20,043 bases of DNA from JANNWF01 sp041675805 (GTDB taxonomy: Bacteria > Pseudomonadota > Gammaproteobacteria > Xanthomonadales > Xanthomonadaceae), in NCBI GenBank assembly GCA_041675805.1, contig JBAYTD010000043.1:1-20043 (forward strand), given 5' to 3'. Position numbers and translations under genes: made by a program. Positions 1 through 6,656 of this stretch are shown one piece after another. Under the pieces are notes generated by a model that was not told where the DNA came from, made no database searches, and saw nothing but the letters and a program-made list of their open reading frames with translations. Positions within the stretch are counted from its first letter, which is position 1. Each line of letters opens with the position of its first letter.

Positions 1-834
1 AGCTACGTCCACCGCATCGGCCGCACCGGCCGCGCCGGGCGCAGCGGCGAGGCGATCCTGTTCGTCGCCCCGCGCGAGCGCGGCATGCTGCGCGCCATCG
101 AACGCGCCACCCGGCAGCCGATCGAGCCGATGAGCCTGCCCAGCGTGGACCGCGTCAACGACCAGCGCGTCGGCAAGTTTCTCGCCCGCATCGACGAGGT
201 GCTGGCGGCCGACGGGCTGGACGTGTTCCGCGACCTGGTCGCCCGCTACGAAAGCGAGCGCGGCGCGCCGGCCAGCGAGATCGCCGCCGCGCTGGCGCGA
301 ATGGTGCAGGGCGAGCAGCCGCTGCTGCTCAAACCGGTTCCCGAGCCCGAGCCGCGCCAGTTCGAACGACATGGCGAACGTGCGGCCCCGCGCCACGGCG
401 ACAAACCGCCGCGGCCACCGCGTCGCGAACACGTCGCGGCCGACGGCGACGGCGGCGAGCACGCCGGCCCGGTCCGCCGCGCCCGACCACGCGGCGACGA
501 AGCGGGCATGGAGACCTTCCGCATCGAAGTCGGCCATCGCCACAACGTGCGTCCCAACAACATCGTCGGTGCCATTGCCAACGAGGCCGGCATCGAAAGC
601 CGCTACATCGGCCGCATCGACATCCGCGACGACCACAGCCTGATCGACCTGCCTACCGGCATGCCGGACGATTTGCTGCATCACCTGAAAAACGTCTGGG
701 TGTCCGGCCAGCGCCTGCGCATCCAGCGCATCGTCGGCGACGGCGGGCCGCGTCCCAAGCGCTCGCGCAGCGAGCCGCCGACAGCGCGCAAGCCTGGACC
801 GAAGCGGCGCAAGCCGCCGGGTCGGGCGGAATGA
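1..834 (+). CDS. deaD: DEAD-box ATP-dependent RNA helicase DeaD/CsdA, C-terminal part (5' end outside window)
   Basis: This is the 3' part of a DEAD-box RNA helicase that unwinds structured RNA in ribosome assembly and cold adaptation. The frame is open from base 1 and begins inside helicase motif VI (HRIGRTGRAG), so the ATPase core lies off the window. A helical stretch follows, then a basic, proline-rich, low-complexity linker at about residues 115-165 of the visible part. A DbpA-type RNA-binding domain comes next, with the segment VGAIANEAGIESRYIGRI followed by LPTGMPDDLLHHL, very like the C-terminal domain of E. coli CsdA. A short arginine/lysine-rich tail ends the protein. The RNA-binding domain points to DeaD rather than RhlE or SrmB. 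The family is clear; the symbol rests on the C-terminal domain alone. The next gene follows after 133 bases. Confidence 0.93.
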   Translation, partial: SYVHRIGRTGRAGRSGEAILFVAPRERGMLRAIERATRQPIEPMSLPSVDRVNDQRVGKFLARIDEVLAADGLDVFRDLVARYESERGAPASEIAAALARMVQGEQPLLLKPVPEPEPRQFERHGERAAPRHGDKPPRPPRREHVAADGDGGEHAGPVRRARPRGDEAGMETFRIEVGHRHNVRPNNIVGAIANEAGIESRYIGRIDIRDDHSLIDLPTGMPDDLLHHLKNVWVSGQRLRIQRIVGDGGPRPKRSRSEPPTARKPGPKRRKPPGRAE

Positions 835-932
835 CCGGCCTTGCCGAGCGCAATCGAACCTCTGCACCGGTTGCCGCCGGCGCAAACGGCCGCCGCCTTG
901 ATCGCGGACAAGTCGCGCCTCGCCGGAAGGCT

Positions 933-938
933 TAAAAT
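933..938 (+). promoter_or_regulatory. possible -10 element for fpr
   Basis: TAAAAT lies 29 bases before the first fpr ATG, in the 133-base gap after deaD. No convincing -35 hexamer sits at 16-18 bases spacing, so this is a weak prediction based on the A/T-rich hexamer standing out in GC-rich sequence. No Shine-Dalgarno is visible before either candidate fpr start. Confidence 0.3.
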
Positions 939-967
939 GCGCGGTCTGCCTTCCTGATCGCCTCTCC

Positions 968-1813
968 ATGACCCACGCCCGCAGCGCTGGCGGCAGCGCC
1001 ATCGACAGTCCCCAGCCGGCCATGCGTCCGGCTTCCGGCAAGCCCTACAGCCTGGAGCGCGTGTTGTCGGTCCGTCACTGGACGGACTCCTACTTCAGCT
1101 TCACCTGCACCCGCGACGACGGCCTGCGTTTCGACAACGGCCAGTTCGTGATGATCGGCCTGATGATCAACGACAAGCCGCTGCTGCGTGCGTACTCCTT
1201 CGCCAGCGCCAACTGGGAAGAGCATCTGGAGTTCTTCAGCATCAAGGTGCAGGACGGCGCGCTGACTTCGCGCCTGCAGCACATCGCCGAGGGCGACGAG
1301 GTGCTGGTCGGCCGCAAGCCCACCGGCACCTTGCTGATTTCCGATCTGTGGCCGGGCCGCAACCTGTACCTGCTGGCCACCGGCACCGGGCTGGCCCCGT
1401 TCCTGTCCACCATCAAGGATCCGGAAACCTACGAGCGCTTCGAGCGCGTGATCCTGGTCCACGGCGTGCGCGGCGTGGCCGATCTGGCCTATCGCGACTA
1501 CATCGAACGCGAACTGCCGCAGCACGAATATCTCGGCGAGATCATCGCGCCCAAACTGCTCTACTACCCGGTGGTCAGCCGCGAGCCGTTCGTCAATCAG
1601 GGCCGCACCACGGACTTGATGGCATCCGGCCGGATGATGAGCGACCTTGGTCTGGAGCCGCTTGATCCGGAGAAGGACCGCGCGATGATCTGCGGCAGCA
1701 CGCAGATGCTGGCCGACTTTCGCGGTCTGCTCGATGCGCGCGGTTTCACCCCCGCGCCGCGGATCGGCTCGCCCGGCCAGTACGTGTTCGAGCGCGCCTT
1801 CGTCGACAAGTGA
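968..1813 (+). CDS. fpr: ferredoxin--NADP+ reductase (bacterial Fpr type)
   Basis: FAD enzyme moving electrons between NADP(H) and ferredoxin or flavodoxin in the cytoplasm, linked in Proteobacteria to oxidative-stress defence and Fe-S supply. The FAD-binding motif RAYSFAS is at residues 74-80, followed by EFFSIKVQDG and SRLQH. The NADP-binding GTGLAPF is at 139-145, then DRAMICGS, and the protein ends in ERAFVDK, like the ERAFVEK end of Azotobacter Fpr. Similarity to the family begins near residue 27 (YSLERVLSV). The family is about 258 residues, so the ATG at 1022 (263 aa) fits better by length than the annotated first ATG (281 aa); neither has a clear ribosome binding site. It is convergent with rnfD, 25 bases apart. 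Confidence 0.95.
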   Translation: MTHARSAGGSAIDSPQPAMRPASGKPYSLERVLSVRHWTDSYFSFTCTRDDGLRFDNGQFVMIGLMINDKPLLRAYSFASANWEEHLEFFSIKVQDGALTSRLQHIAEGDEVLVGRKPTGTLLISDLWPGRNLYLLATGTGLAPFLSTIKDPETYERFERVILVHGVRGVADLAYRDYIERELPQHEYLGEIIAPKLLYYPVVSREPFVNQGRTTDLMASGRMMSDLGLEPLDPEKDRAMICGSTQMLADFRGLLDARGFTPAPRIGSPGQYVFERAFVDK

Positions 1814-1840
1814 GTGACGAGGCGGCGCTGCGGACTTGTC
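1805..1840. terminator. possible bidirectional hairpin at the fpr/rnfD junction
   Basis: GACAAGT (1805-1811) and ACTTGTC (1834-1840) are perfect 7-base inverted arms around a 22-base GC-rich loop. The arms run over the fpr stop codon and the rnfD stop codon, so one structure could serve both convergent genes. There is no T-run, the loop is long and the stem short, so this is weak. Confidence 0.25.
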
Positions 1841-2675
1841 AGGGCGGCTGGTCGCGCTGCGGCGCGGCGGAATCCAGCCAAGGCGCGAGGGCGTTCAGCA
1901 GCAGGGTGGAGAACGCCAGCGACTGATCGGCCCGCGCGCCGAGCAGGCAGGCGGACAGGGCCAGCGCGACCAGCCCGACAGCGAACAGCCAGCGGCCACG
2001 GCGGCTGACGCAGGACGAGGCGGGGTCGCTGGCGACAAAGCAGATCGCCAGCGCAAACAGCGCGACTTCCGGTGCCCGCGCGGCCTGCGCCAGCGCCACG
2101 GCGTCGCCGCCGACAAGCAGCACGCCGGCAAGGATCGCCGCCCCGGCCAGCAGCAGCAACGGCGTCTGCCAGGCGATCAATCGCCAGCCGATCAAGATCA
2201 GGCCGCCGACTGCGCAGGCCAGGCTGACCGGCAGCCAGTCGTCGCCTTGCGGCCAGGCGCTTGCCGACGGCATCGTCAACAGGATCACCGCCCAACCGAG
2301 CATGACCGGGTTGAACGGCGCGCGGCCGGGGCCGCCGTACAGATGCCGGCCGACGACCACGACGATGCAGGCGGCGATGATGCAGGCCGGCAGCGACGCG
2401 CCCGGGCCGAGGCACAGCACGCTCAGCGCTGCCGGCAGCAAGCCGCCGGCAGCGCGCGCTCCGGCGCGGATCGATTGCCCGCGCAGACCAAGCAGCAGCG
2501 CATCCAGCAGCAGTGCGGCCAGCGCGGCGGCGGCAAGCCGCAGTGGCAGGCCGAAATCGCCTTGCCAGAGCAGCGCCAGCAGCACCGGCAACAGGGCCAG
2601 CGCGTGACGCCCGGCGCGGGCGCGCAGGTCGGGCGCGCGAAGGCGTGCCGGCGTGACGGGATCGAAGGACTTCAC
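1839..2675 (-). CDS. rnfD: RnfD/RsxD-like membrane subunit, short and lacking the flavinylation region
   Basis: Membrane subunit of the Rnf/Rsx complex, which couples ferredoxin/NAD electron transfer to ion movement. The GTG start overlaps the rnfC stop by 4 bases (2672-2675), the usual arrangement for coupled genes; the frame is open further upstream, but that lies inside rnfC. The protein is 278 aa with about eight hydrophobic segments. It has the family block RHLYGGPGRAPFNPVMLGW, later GGLILIGWRLIAW, then FVASDPASS. Characterised RnfD proteins are about 350 aa and carry, between the first two blocks, a segment of some 70 residues with the threonine that binds FMN covalently (a TPLD-type motif). 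Here that stretch is replaced by about a dozen residues, and the later SGAT block is also absent. It could be a functional variant or a decaying gene; the frame is intact. Confidence 0.85.
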   Translation of the reverse strand: MKSFDPVTPARLRAPDLRARAGRHALALLPVLLALLWQGDFGLPLRLAAAALAALLLDALLLGLRGQSIRAGARAAGGLLPAALSVLCLGPGASLPACIIAACIVVVVGRHLYGGPGRAPFNPVMLGWAVILLTMPSASAWPQGDDWLPVSLACAVGGLILIGWRLIAWQTPLLLLAGAAILAGVLLVGGDAVALAQAARAPEVALFALAICFVASDPASSCVSRRGRWLFAVGLVALALSACLLGARADQSLAFSTLLLNALAPWLDSAAPQRDQPP

Positions 2676-4060
2676 GGTGCCGCGTCCGGGTTCTCGCGCC
2701 GTGCCTTGGCGCGGGCGATGGCAGCCAGCACCGCCGAGGCGCTGGCGGCTTCCTTGCGCACCGCCTGCGCCGCCATCTGTTCCTCCTGCACACGCAGTTG
2801 TCGCGCCTGGCGCGCCAGATGGCGCTCGCGCGCGGCGTCGGCAAGCAGGCGCTGGTGGACTTCCTCGTCCAGCCATTCATGACCCTGGGCGAGTCGCGCG
2901 TTCAGGTCGATCCGGCTCGGGCAGACGCTGGTGCAGGCACCGCAATGGACGCAGTCGTCCAGCGCTTCCGCGACCAGCGCCTCGATGTCATGGCGCTCGA
3001 CGGCTTCCAGCAATCGCCACGGCCGCAGCGCTTCCGGGCAGGCGTCGGCGCAATCGCCGCAACGGATGCAGGGCGACTCGACGTTCGCAGCAGGCAGCGC
3101 GCCGCCGAGCACGGTCAGCGCGCGGCTGTCATGGTCGATGGGCAGGTCGTCATGCGGCAGCGGCAGGCCATCGCGCAGGCCGCCGCCGAGCAAGGCGCGG
3201 GCATCGGCCGGATAGCCGCCGGCGTGTTCGATGAGGTGGCTGATCGGCGTGCCGAGGGCGACTTCGTACAGCCCCGCGCCGGGCACGCCATCGACATGGA
3301 TCAGTCGATGACTGGCATGACGGCCCTGCGCCACGGCGCGCCAGGCGTCGTGCGCCGCCGTGGCCGGGCAATGCGCGATGCGCTGTGAGCTCGCGGCAGC
3401 GCCGAGCGCGGCGGTTTCGCGCGCCCGGCGGCCGGGTCGCGGCCAGTGCGCCGGCAATTCGGCGATGGCGATGTCCTGGTCCGCCACGAGCGCGACCGGC
3501 GCGTGCGTCAGCAGCACGATCCGCGTCGCGCCCAGCGCCCGCGCCAGCATCCGCGCGCCGTCGATCACCTGTTGTGGACGCTGGCGCAGCAACGTGCCCT
3601 GGCGCGGCGCTGCGTCCAGCGGCTCGCTAGCATCCAGCAGCAGGACATCGGCCGGGGGCATGTTCGCCAGCCGTTGCAACGTCGCCGCACCGCTGTCGCG
3701 CAGGCGTTGGCGCAGGGCTTGCGGCGTGCGCTGCGTCCAGTCCGGCCAGGCGGGAAACGGCGGCTGCTCCGCCGCCGACGGGTCGCAATCGACCACCACG
3801 CACGGCTGCGAGCGCCACGGCGCGCGCAGGGCCGGGCGCTCCATCACCGCCTCGATGCGCCCGCCCAGCGGTGCCGGCACGTCGCAGCCCGATGCATGCA
3901 CGCGGCGGCCGATCAATTCGCCGGCGGCGACGCGCTCGCCGACCTGCACGCAGGGCAGCGCGCCCGGCAGCCCGCGCCGCAGCAGGGGCACGAACAGCCG
4001 CTGCGGCGCGGCGCACAGGCGGATCTCCGCGCCCGTCGGCAAATGTCGGAGGTCGGTCAT
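2672..4060 (-). CDS. rnfC: RnfC/RsxC-like iron-sulfur subunit lacking the NADH/FMN glycine motif
   Basis: Peripheral electron-entry subunit of Rnf/Rsx. The 462-aa protein has an N-terminal barrel-sandwich segment (VQVGERVAAGELIG ... APLGGRIEAV). In the C-terminal third are two 4Fe-4S motifs, CIRCGDCADACPE and CVHCGACTSVCPS, each C-x2-C-x2-C-x3-C-P. A charged, alanine-rich helical tail ends in IARAKARRENPDAAP, like the repeats in E. coli RsxC. The family motif GLGGAGFPT, which binds FMN/NADH as in NuoF, is not present: the equivalent region reads DSGAATLQRLANMPP, and the NAAECEP block that follows it in canonical RnfC is replaced as well. It is the first gene of a two-gene operon with rnfD. 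No rnfA, B, G or E gene is adjacent. Confidence 0.88.
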   Translation of the reverse strand: MTDLRHLPTGAEIRLCAAPQRLFVPLLRRGLPGALPCVQVGERVAAGELIGRRVHASGCDVPAPLGGRIEAVMERPALRAPWRSQPCVVVDCDPSAAEQPPFPAWPDWTQRTPQALRQRLRDSGAATLQRLANMPPADVLLLDASEPLDAAPRQGTLLRQRPQQVIDGARMLARALGATRIVLLTHAPVALVADQDIAIAELPAHWPRPGRRARETAALGAAASSQRIAHCPATAAHDAWRAVAQGRHASHRLIHVDGVPGAGLYEVALGTPISHLIEHAGGYPADARALLGGGLRDGLPLPHDDLPIDHDSRALTVLGGALPAANVESPCIRCGDCADACPEALRPWRLLEAVERHDIEALVAEALDDCVHCGACTSVCPSRIDLNARLAQGHEWLDEEVHQRLLADAARERHLARQARQLRVQEEQMAAQAVRKEAASASAVLAAIARAKARRENPDAAP

Positions 4061-4088
4061 GGTCAGCGTCGGCGGCGGGGAAAGCTGA

Positions 4089-4094
4089 ATTCTA
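4089..4094 (-). promoter_or_regulatory. possible -10 element for rnfCD
   Basis: TAGAAT on the minus strand (five of six consensus bases) lies 28 bases upstream of the rnfC ATG at 4060. I see no good -35 match at standard spacing and no Shine-Dalgarno before rnfC. It sits in the 207-base divergent region shared with the FKBP gene. Confidence 0.35.
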
Positions 4095-4194
4095 GCCGTC
4101 GCGACGGGCGTGGCCGATGGAACTTGCGCGGCCGGCGCGCGTCCACTGGCCTGCGTCCGCGCGGGCGATCTGGCGGCCAGCCCGGCTGTCGGGG

Positions 4195-4200
4195 TAAACT
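4195..4200 (+). promoter_or_regulatory. possible -10 element for the FKBP gene
   Basis: TAAACT lies 67 bases before the FKBP start, in the divergent rnfC/FKBP intergenic region. The -35 region is not recognisable. A strong ribosome binding site, TAAGGAGG (4254-4261), lies 6 bases before the ATG at 4268 and fixes that start. Confidence 0.35.
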
Positions 4201-4267
4201 GCGGGGTCGTTTTTTCCGCGCGGGCGAGGTTCCGCGGGTATTCCGTTCTGGCCTAAGGAGGCTGTCG

Positions 4268-4954
4268 ATGAAGGTTCGTTTGGGGATCGCACTGCTCGCA
4301 ATGATGGGCACGGGCGTCGTGTTGGCGCAGGACACCACGTCCGAGAAGGGCAAGCTCAGCTACGCGGTCGGCTACGAGATCGGCAAGGATTTCACCGAGC
4401 GCAAGATCGATATCGACGTCAACACCGTCATCCGCGCCATCCAGGACGGCTACGGCAAGCGTCCGCCGGCGGTGGCCGAGGAGCAGATGCGCGCCGCGCT
4501 GGAGCAGATGCAGACCAAGATGGTGGCCGAGGCCCGCGCCGAGTTCGAGAAGGTCGCGCGCGAGAACAAGACCAAGAGCGACCAGTTCCTGGCGCAGAAC
4601 CGCGGCAAGTCCGGCATCGTCGCCCTGCCCAGCGGCCTGCAATACCGGGTCATCGAGGAAGGCACCGGCGGCCGTCCGGCGGCCAGCAGCCAGGTCAAGG
4701 TGCACTTCCGTGGCTCGCTGTACTCGGGCCAGGAGTTTGCCAACACCTACCAGGGTGCCAGCCCGCAGCCGCTGACCATGCGCGTGTCCGAAGCCCCGCT
4801 GCAGGGCCTGCAGGACGCCCTGCCGCTGATGAAGGCGGGTTCGCGCTGGGAGCTGTACCTGCCGGCGGAACTGGCCTACGGCGATTCCCCGCGTTCGCCG
4901 GTCGGTCCCAACCAGGCCGTCGTCTTCGACGTGCGCCTGGTCGAGGTCAACTGA
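4268..4954 (+). CDS. exported FKBP-type peptidyl-prolyl isomerase (Mip/FkpA/FklB-like)
   Basis: Periplasmic folding helper of the Mip/FkpA/FklB class, 228 aa. The start is set by an excellent TAAGGAGG site. A Sec signal peptide (residues 1-20, cleavage near VLA|QD) precedes a helical N-terminal domain of the FKBP_N type (about 24-110, YAVGYEIGKDF and a long coiled helix), then the FKBP domain (about 117-228) with SGLQYRVIEEG, VKVHFRGSL, LMKAGSRWELYLP and ELAYG. Two positions of the usual catalytic pocket differ: the FDxSY motif reads FANTY (157-161), so the conserved Asp is Ala, and the Trp of the GW motif is Leu181. The usual IPPN is VGPNQ. Chaperone activity through the N-terminal domain is still likely; isomerase activity may be weak. 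A hairpin follows the gene. Confidence 0.9.
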   Translation: MKVRLGIALLAMMGTGVVLAQDTTSEKGKLSYAVGYEIGKDFTERKIDIDVNTVIRAIQDGYGKRPPAVAEEQMRAALEQMQTKMVAEARAEFEKVARENKTKSDQFLAQNRGKSGIVALPSGLQYRVIEEGTGGRPAASSQVKVHFRGSLYSGQEFANTYQGASPQPLTMRVSEAPLQGLQDALPLMKAGSRWELYLPAELAYGDSPRSPVGPNQAVVFDVRLVEVN

Positions 4955-4961
4955 TTCGTGA

Positions 4962-4991
4962 CCACGCCGGCCGGTGCTCTGGCCGGCGTGG
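4962..4991 (+). terminator. strong GC hairpin after the FKBP gene
   Basis: CCACGCCGGCC (4962-4972) and GGCCGGCGTGG (4981-4991) form a perfect 11-base stem with an 8-base loop, starting 7 bases after the FKBP stop codon. No T-run follows, so it may be a poor intrinsic terminator or protect the mRNA end. It argues against starting nudL at the GTG at 4958. Confidence 0.5.
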
Positions 4992-5059
4992 CGCCTCGGG
5001 ATGAACCAGACTCCGCATCTTCCCTCGCCCCATCGCGTTCCGGCATCCGCGCCGCGCCG

Positions 5060-5737
5060 ATGCAGACGGATCGGCCGGCGATGAGCCCGCGCGCCGCCGC
5101 CATGCTCCGCGCCGCGAGCGCCGATGGCGACCCGCTCTCCACGGTCGACCTGCATCCGCTGGACCTGCCACCGCAAGGCCCGGCCTGGAATCTCGACGAA
5201 CTCGACGACCTGCTGCCGCCGGCGCTGCCACGCAAGCCGGCCGCCGTGCTGATCGGCATCGTTCCGCGCGCCGACGGCGCCCGCGTGCTGCTGACCCGGC
5301 GCACCGAGGGATTGAGCACCCACGCCGGACAGATCAGCTTCCCCGGCGGACGCATCGAACCGGACGACGGCGGCCCGCTGATCGCCGCCCTGCGCGAAAC
5401 CGCCGAGGAAGTCGCCATCGCCGCCGACCGCCTGCATCCGTTGGGCTTCCTCGACCCCTACGACACCATTTCCGGCTTCCGCGTCACCCCGCTGGTGGCA
5501 CGGCTCGATCCGGCCTACCGCGCCGTGCCCGATCCGCGCGAAGTCGCCGAGGCGTTCGAGGTGCCGCTGGCCTTCCTGCTCGACCCGGCGAACTGCGAAC
5601 GCCATAACGCCGACTACCGGGGCAGAATGCGACACTACTACCAGTTCCGCTTCGGCGCATACCGCATCTGGGGAGCGACGGCGGCAATGCTGGTGGATCT
5701 GCGTCGGCGGCTGGATCAGCGCCGACCCTCCTGTTGA
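5060..5737 (+). CDS. nudL: Nudix hydrolase, CoA pyrophosphatase family (NudL-like)
   Basis: Predicted to cleave CoA and related CoA derivatives to 4'-phosphopantetheine and 3',5'-ADP. The protein is 225 aa from the chosen ATG. The family signature VLLTRRTEGLSTHAGQISF at about 76-94 runs into the Nudix box FPGGR...ALRETAEEVAI (94-120), with the metal-binding REtaEE at 112-117. The HAGQISFPGG block is typical of the NudL/NUDT7 CoA group rather than MutT-type enzymes. The frame is open back to a GTG at 4958, but that would put the terminator-like hairpin inside the gene. ATGs at 5060, 5081 and 5102 are possible; I chose the first. The stop lies 13 bases before sseA, so the two are probably co-transcribed. 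Confidence 0.9.
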   Translation: MQTDRPAMSPRAAAMLRAASADGDPLSTVDLHPLDLPPQGPAWNLDELDDLLPPALPRKPAAVLIGIVPRADGARVLLTRRTEGLSTHAGQISFPGGRIEPDDGGPLIAALRETAEEVAIAADRLHPLGFLDPYDTISGFRVTPLVARLDPAYRAVPDPREVAEAFEVPLAFLLDPANCERHNADYRGRMRHYYQFRFGAYRIWGATAAMLVDLRRRLDQRRPSC

Positions 5738-5750
5738 GGCGGGCCGACGA

Positions 5751-6599
5751 ATGAACTGGAACACCCTGGTTTCCTGTGATGCGCTGCGCAGCGCGCTGGG
5801 CCGAGAGGACCTGGTCCTGGTCGATTGCCGCTTCGACCTGGTCGATCCCGGTGCCGGCGAGCGCATGTATCTGTCCGGTCACCTGCCCGGCGCGGTCTAT
5901 GCGCATCTGGAGCGCGACCTGTCCGATGCCGGCAAGCGTGGTCGCGGGCGGCATCCGTTGCCCGACGCCGCCGCGCTGTGCGCCCGCCTCGGCCGCTGGG
6001 GCATCGCGCCGGGCAGCCAGGTGGTCGCCTACGACAGTGCCGACGGTGCCTATGCCGCGCGATTATGGTGGCTGCTGCGCATGCTTGGCCATCAGCGCGT
6101 CGCCGTGCTCGATGGCGGCGTCAGCGCCTGGCTGGCCGGCAACCATCCGCTGGAGCACGCCGTGCCGCGTCCGCGTCCGCAGACCTATTCGGCGCGCTAC
6201 AACGTGCGCAGCGGCGTTTCCATCGCCGTGCTCGCCGCCCGTATGGCCAATGGTGACGGCGTGCTGGTCGACGCCCGCGCGCCGGAACGCTTCCGTGGCG
6301 AGATCGAACCGCTGGACCGCGTCGCCGGCCACATCCCCGGTGCCAGCAACCGTCATTACGCGCTCAATCTGGAAACCGGCGGACGCTTCAAGAGTCCGCA
6401 GCGCCTGCGCGAGGAGTTCGACGCCCTGCTTGGCGGCCACCCGCCCGCCGATGTCGTCCACATGTGCGGCTCCGGCGTCACCGCCTGCCACAATCTCCTC
6501 GCCATGGCCCACGCCGGCCTCGATGGCGCGCGTCTGTACGCCGGCTCGTGGAGCGAATGGTCGGCCGATCCGGCGCGCCCGGTCGCCCGCGGCGGCTGA
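5751..6599 (+). CDS. sseA: 3-mercaptopyruvate sulfurtransferase (two rhodanese domains)
   Basis: Transfers sulfur from 3-mercaptopyruvate to thiol or cyanide acceptors in the cytoplasm. The 282-aa protein has an inactive N-terminal rhodanese domain (about 5-135, VLVDCRFDL ... SGHLPGAVYAH ... VVAYD) and an active C-terminal one (about 160-275, VLVDARAPERFRG ... VAGHIPGAS). The active-site loop is CGSGVTACH with nucleophile Cys239. CGSGVTA is the mercaptopyruvate form; thiosulfate rhodaneses usually have CRKGVTA. Size and cysteine position match E. coli SseA (about 281 aa). A GAGG lies 11 bases before the ATG, partly within the nudL stop region, so coupling with nudL is likely. It is convergent with hemN, 57 bases apart. 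Confidence 0.93.
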   Translation: MNWNTLVSCDALRSALGREDLVLVDCRFDLVDPGAGERMYLSGHLPGAVYAHLERDLSDAGKRGRGRHPLPDAAALCARLGRWGIAPGSQVVAYDSADGAYAARLWWLLRMLGHQRVAVLDGGVSAWLAGNHPLEHAVPRPRPQTYSARYNVRSGVSIAVLAARMANGDGVLVDARAPERFRGEIEPLDRVAGHIPGASNRHYALNLETGGRFKSPQRLREEFDALLGGHPPADVVHMCGSGVTACHNLLAMAHAGLDGARLYAGSWSEWSADPARPVARGG

Positions 6600-6656
6600 G
6601 CAAACCGCGCCTTCGCAAACCGCTTCAGGCCACGCGGCGCGGAACCTGAGAGTCCC

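Noticed and set aside
4210..4215. T6 run as an intrinsic terminator in the rnfC/FKBP gap
   Set aside because: No hairpin precedes it, and the region lies between two divergent genes, where no transcript needs to end.
3446..4267. Upstream extension of the FKBP frame
   Set aside because: It is antisense to rnfC. The strong TAAGGAGG site and the signal peptide fix the start at 4268.
4958..5059. GTG start for nudL at 4958
   Set aside because: It would place an 11-base-pair terminator-like hairpin within the coding sequence and add residues with no family similarity.
4253..5866. 537-codon minus-strand open frame across the FKBP, nudL and sseA genes
   Set aside because: It crosses three well-supported genes on the other strand and has no recognisable domain.
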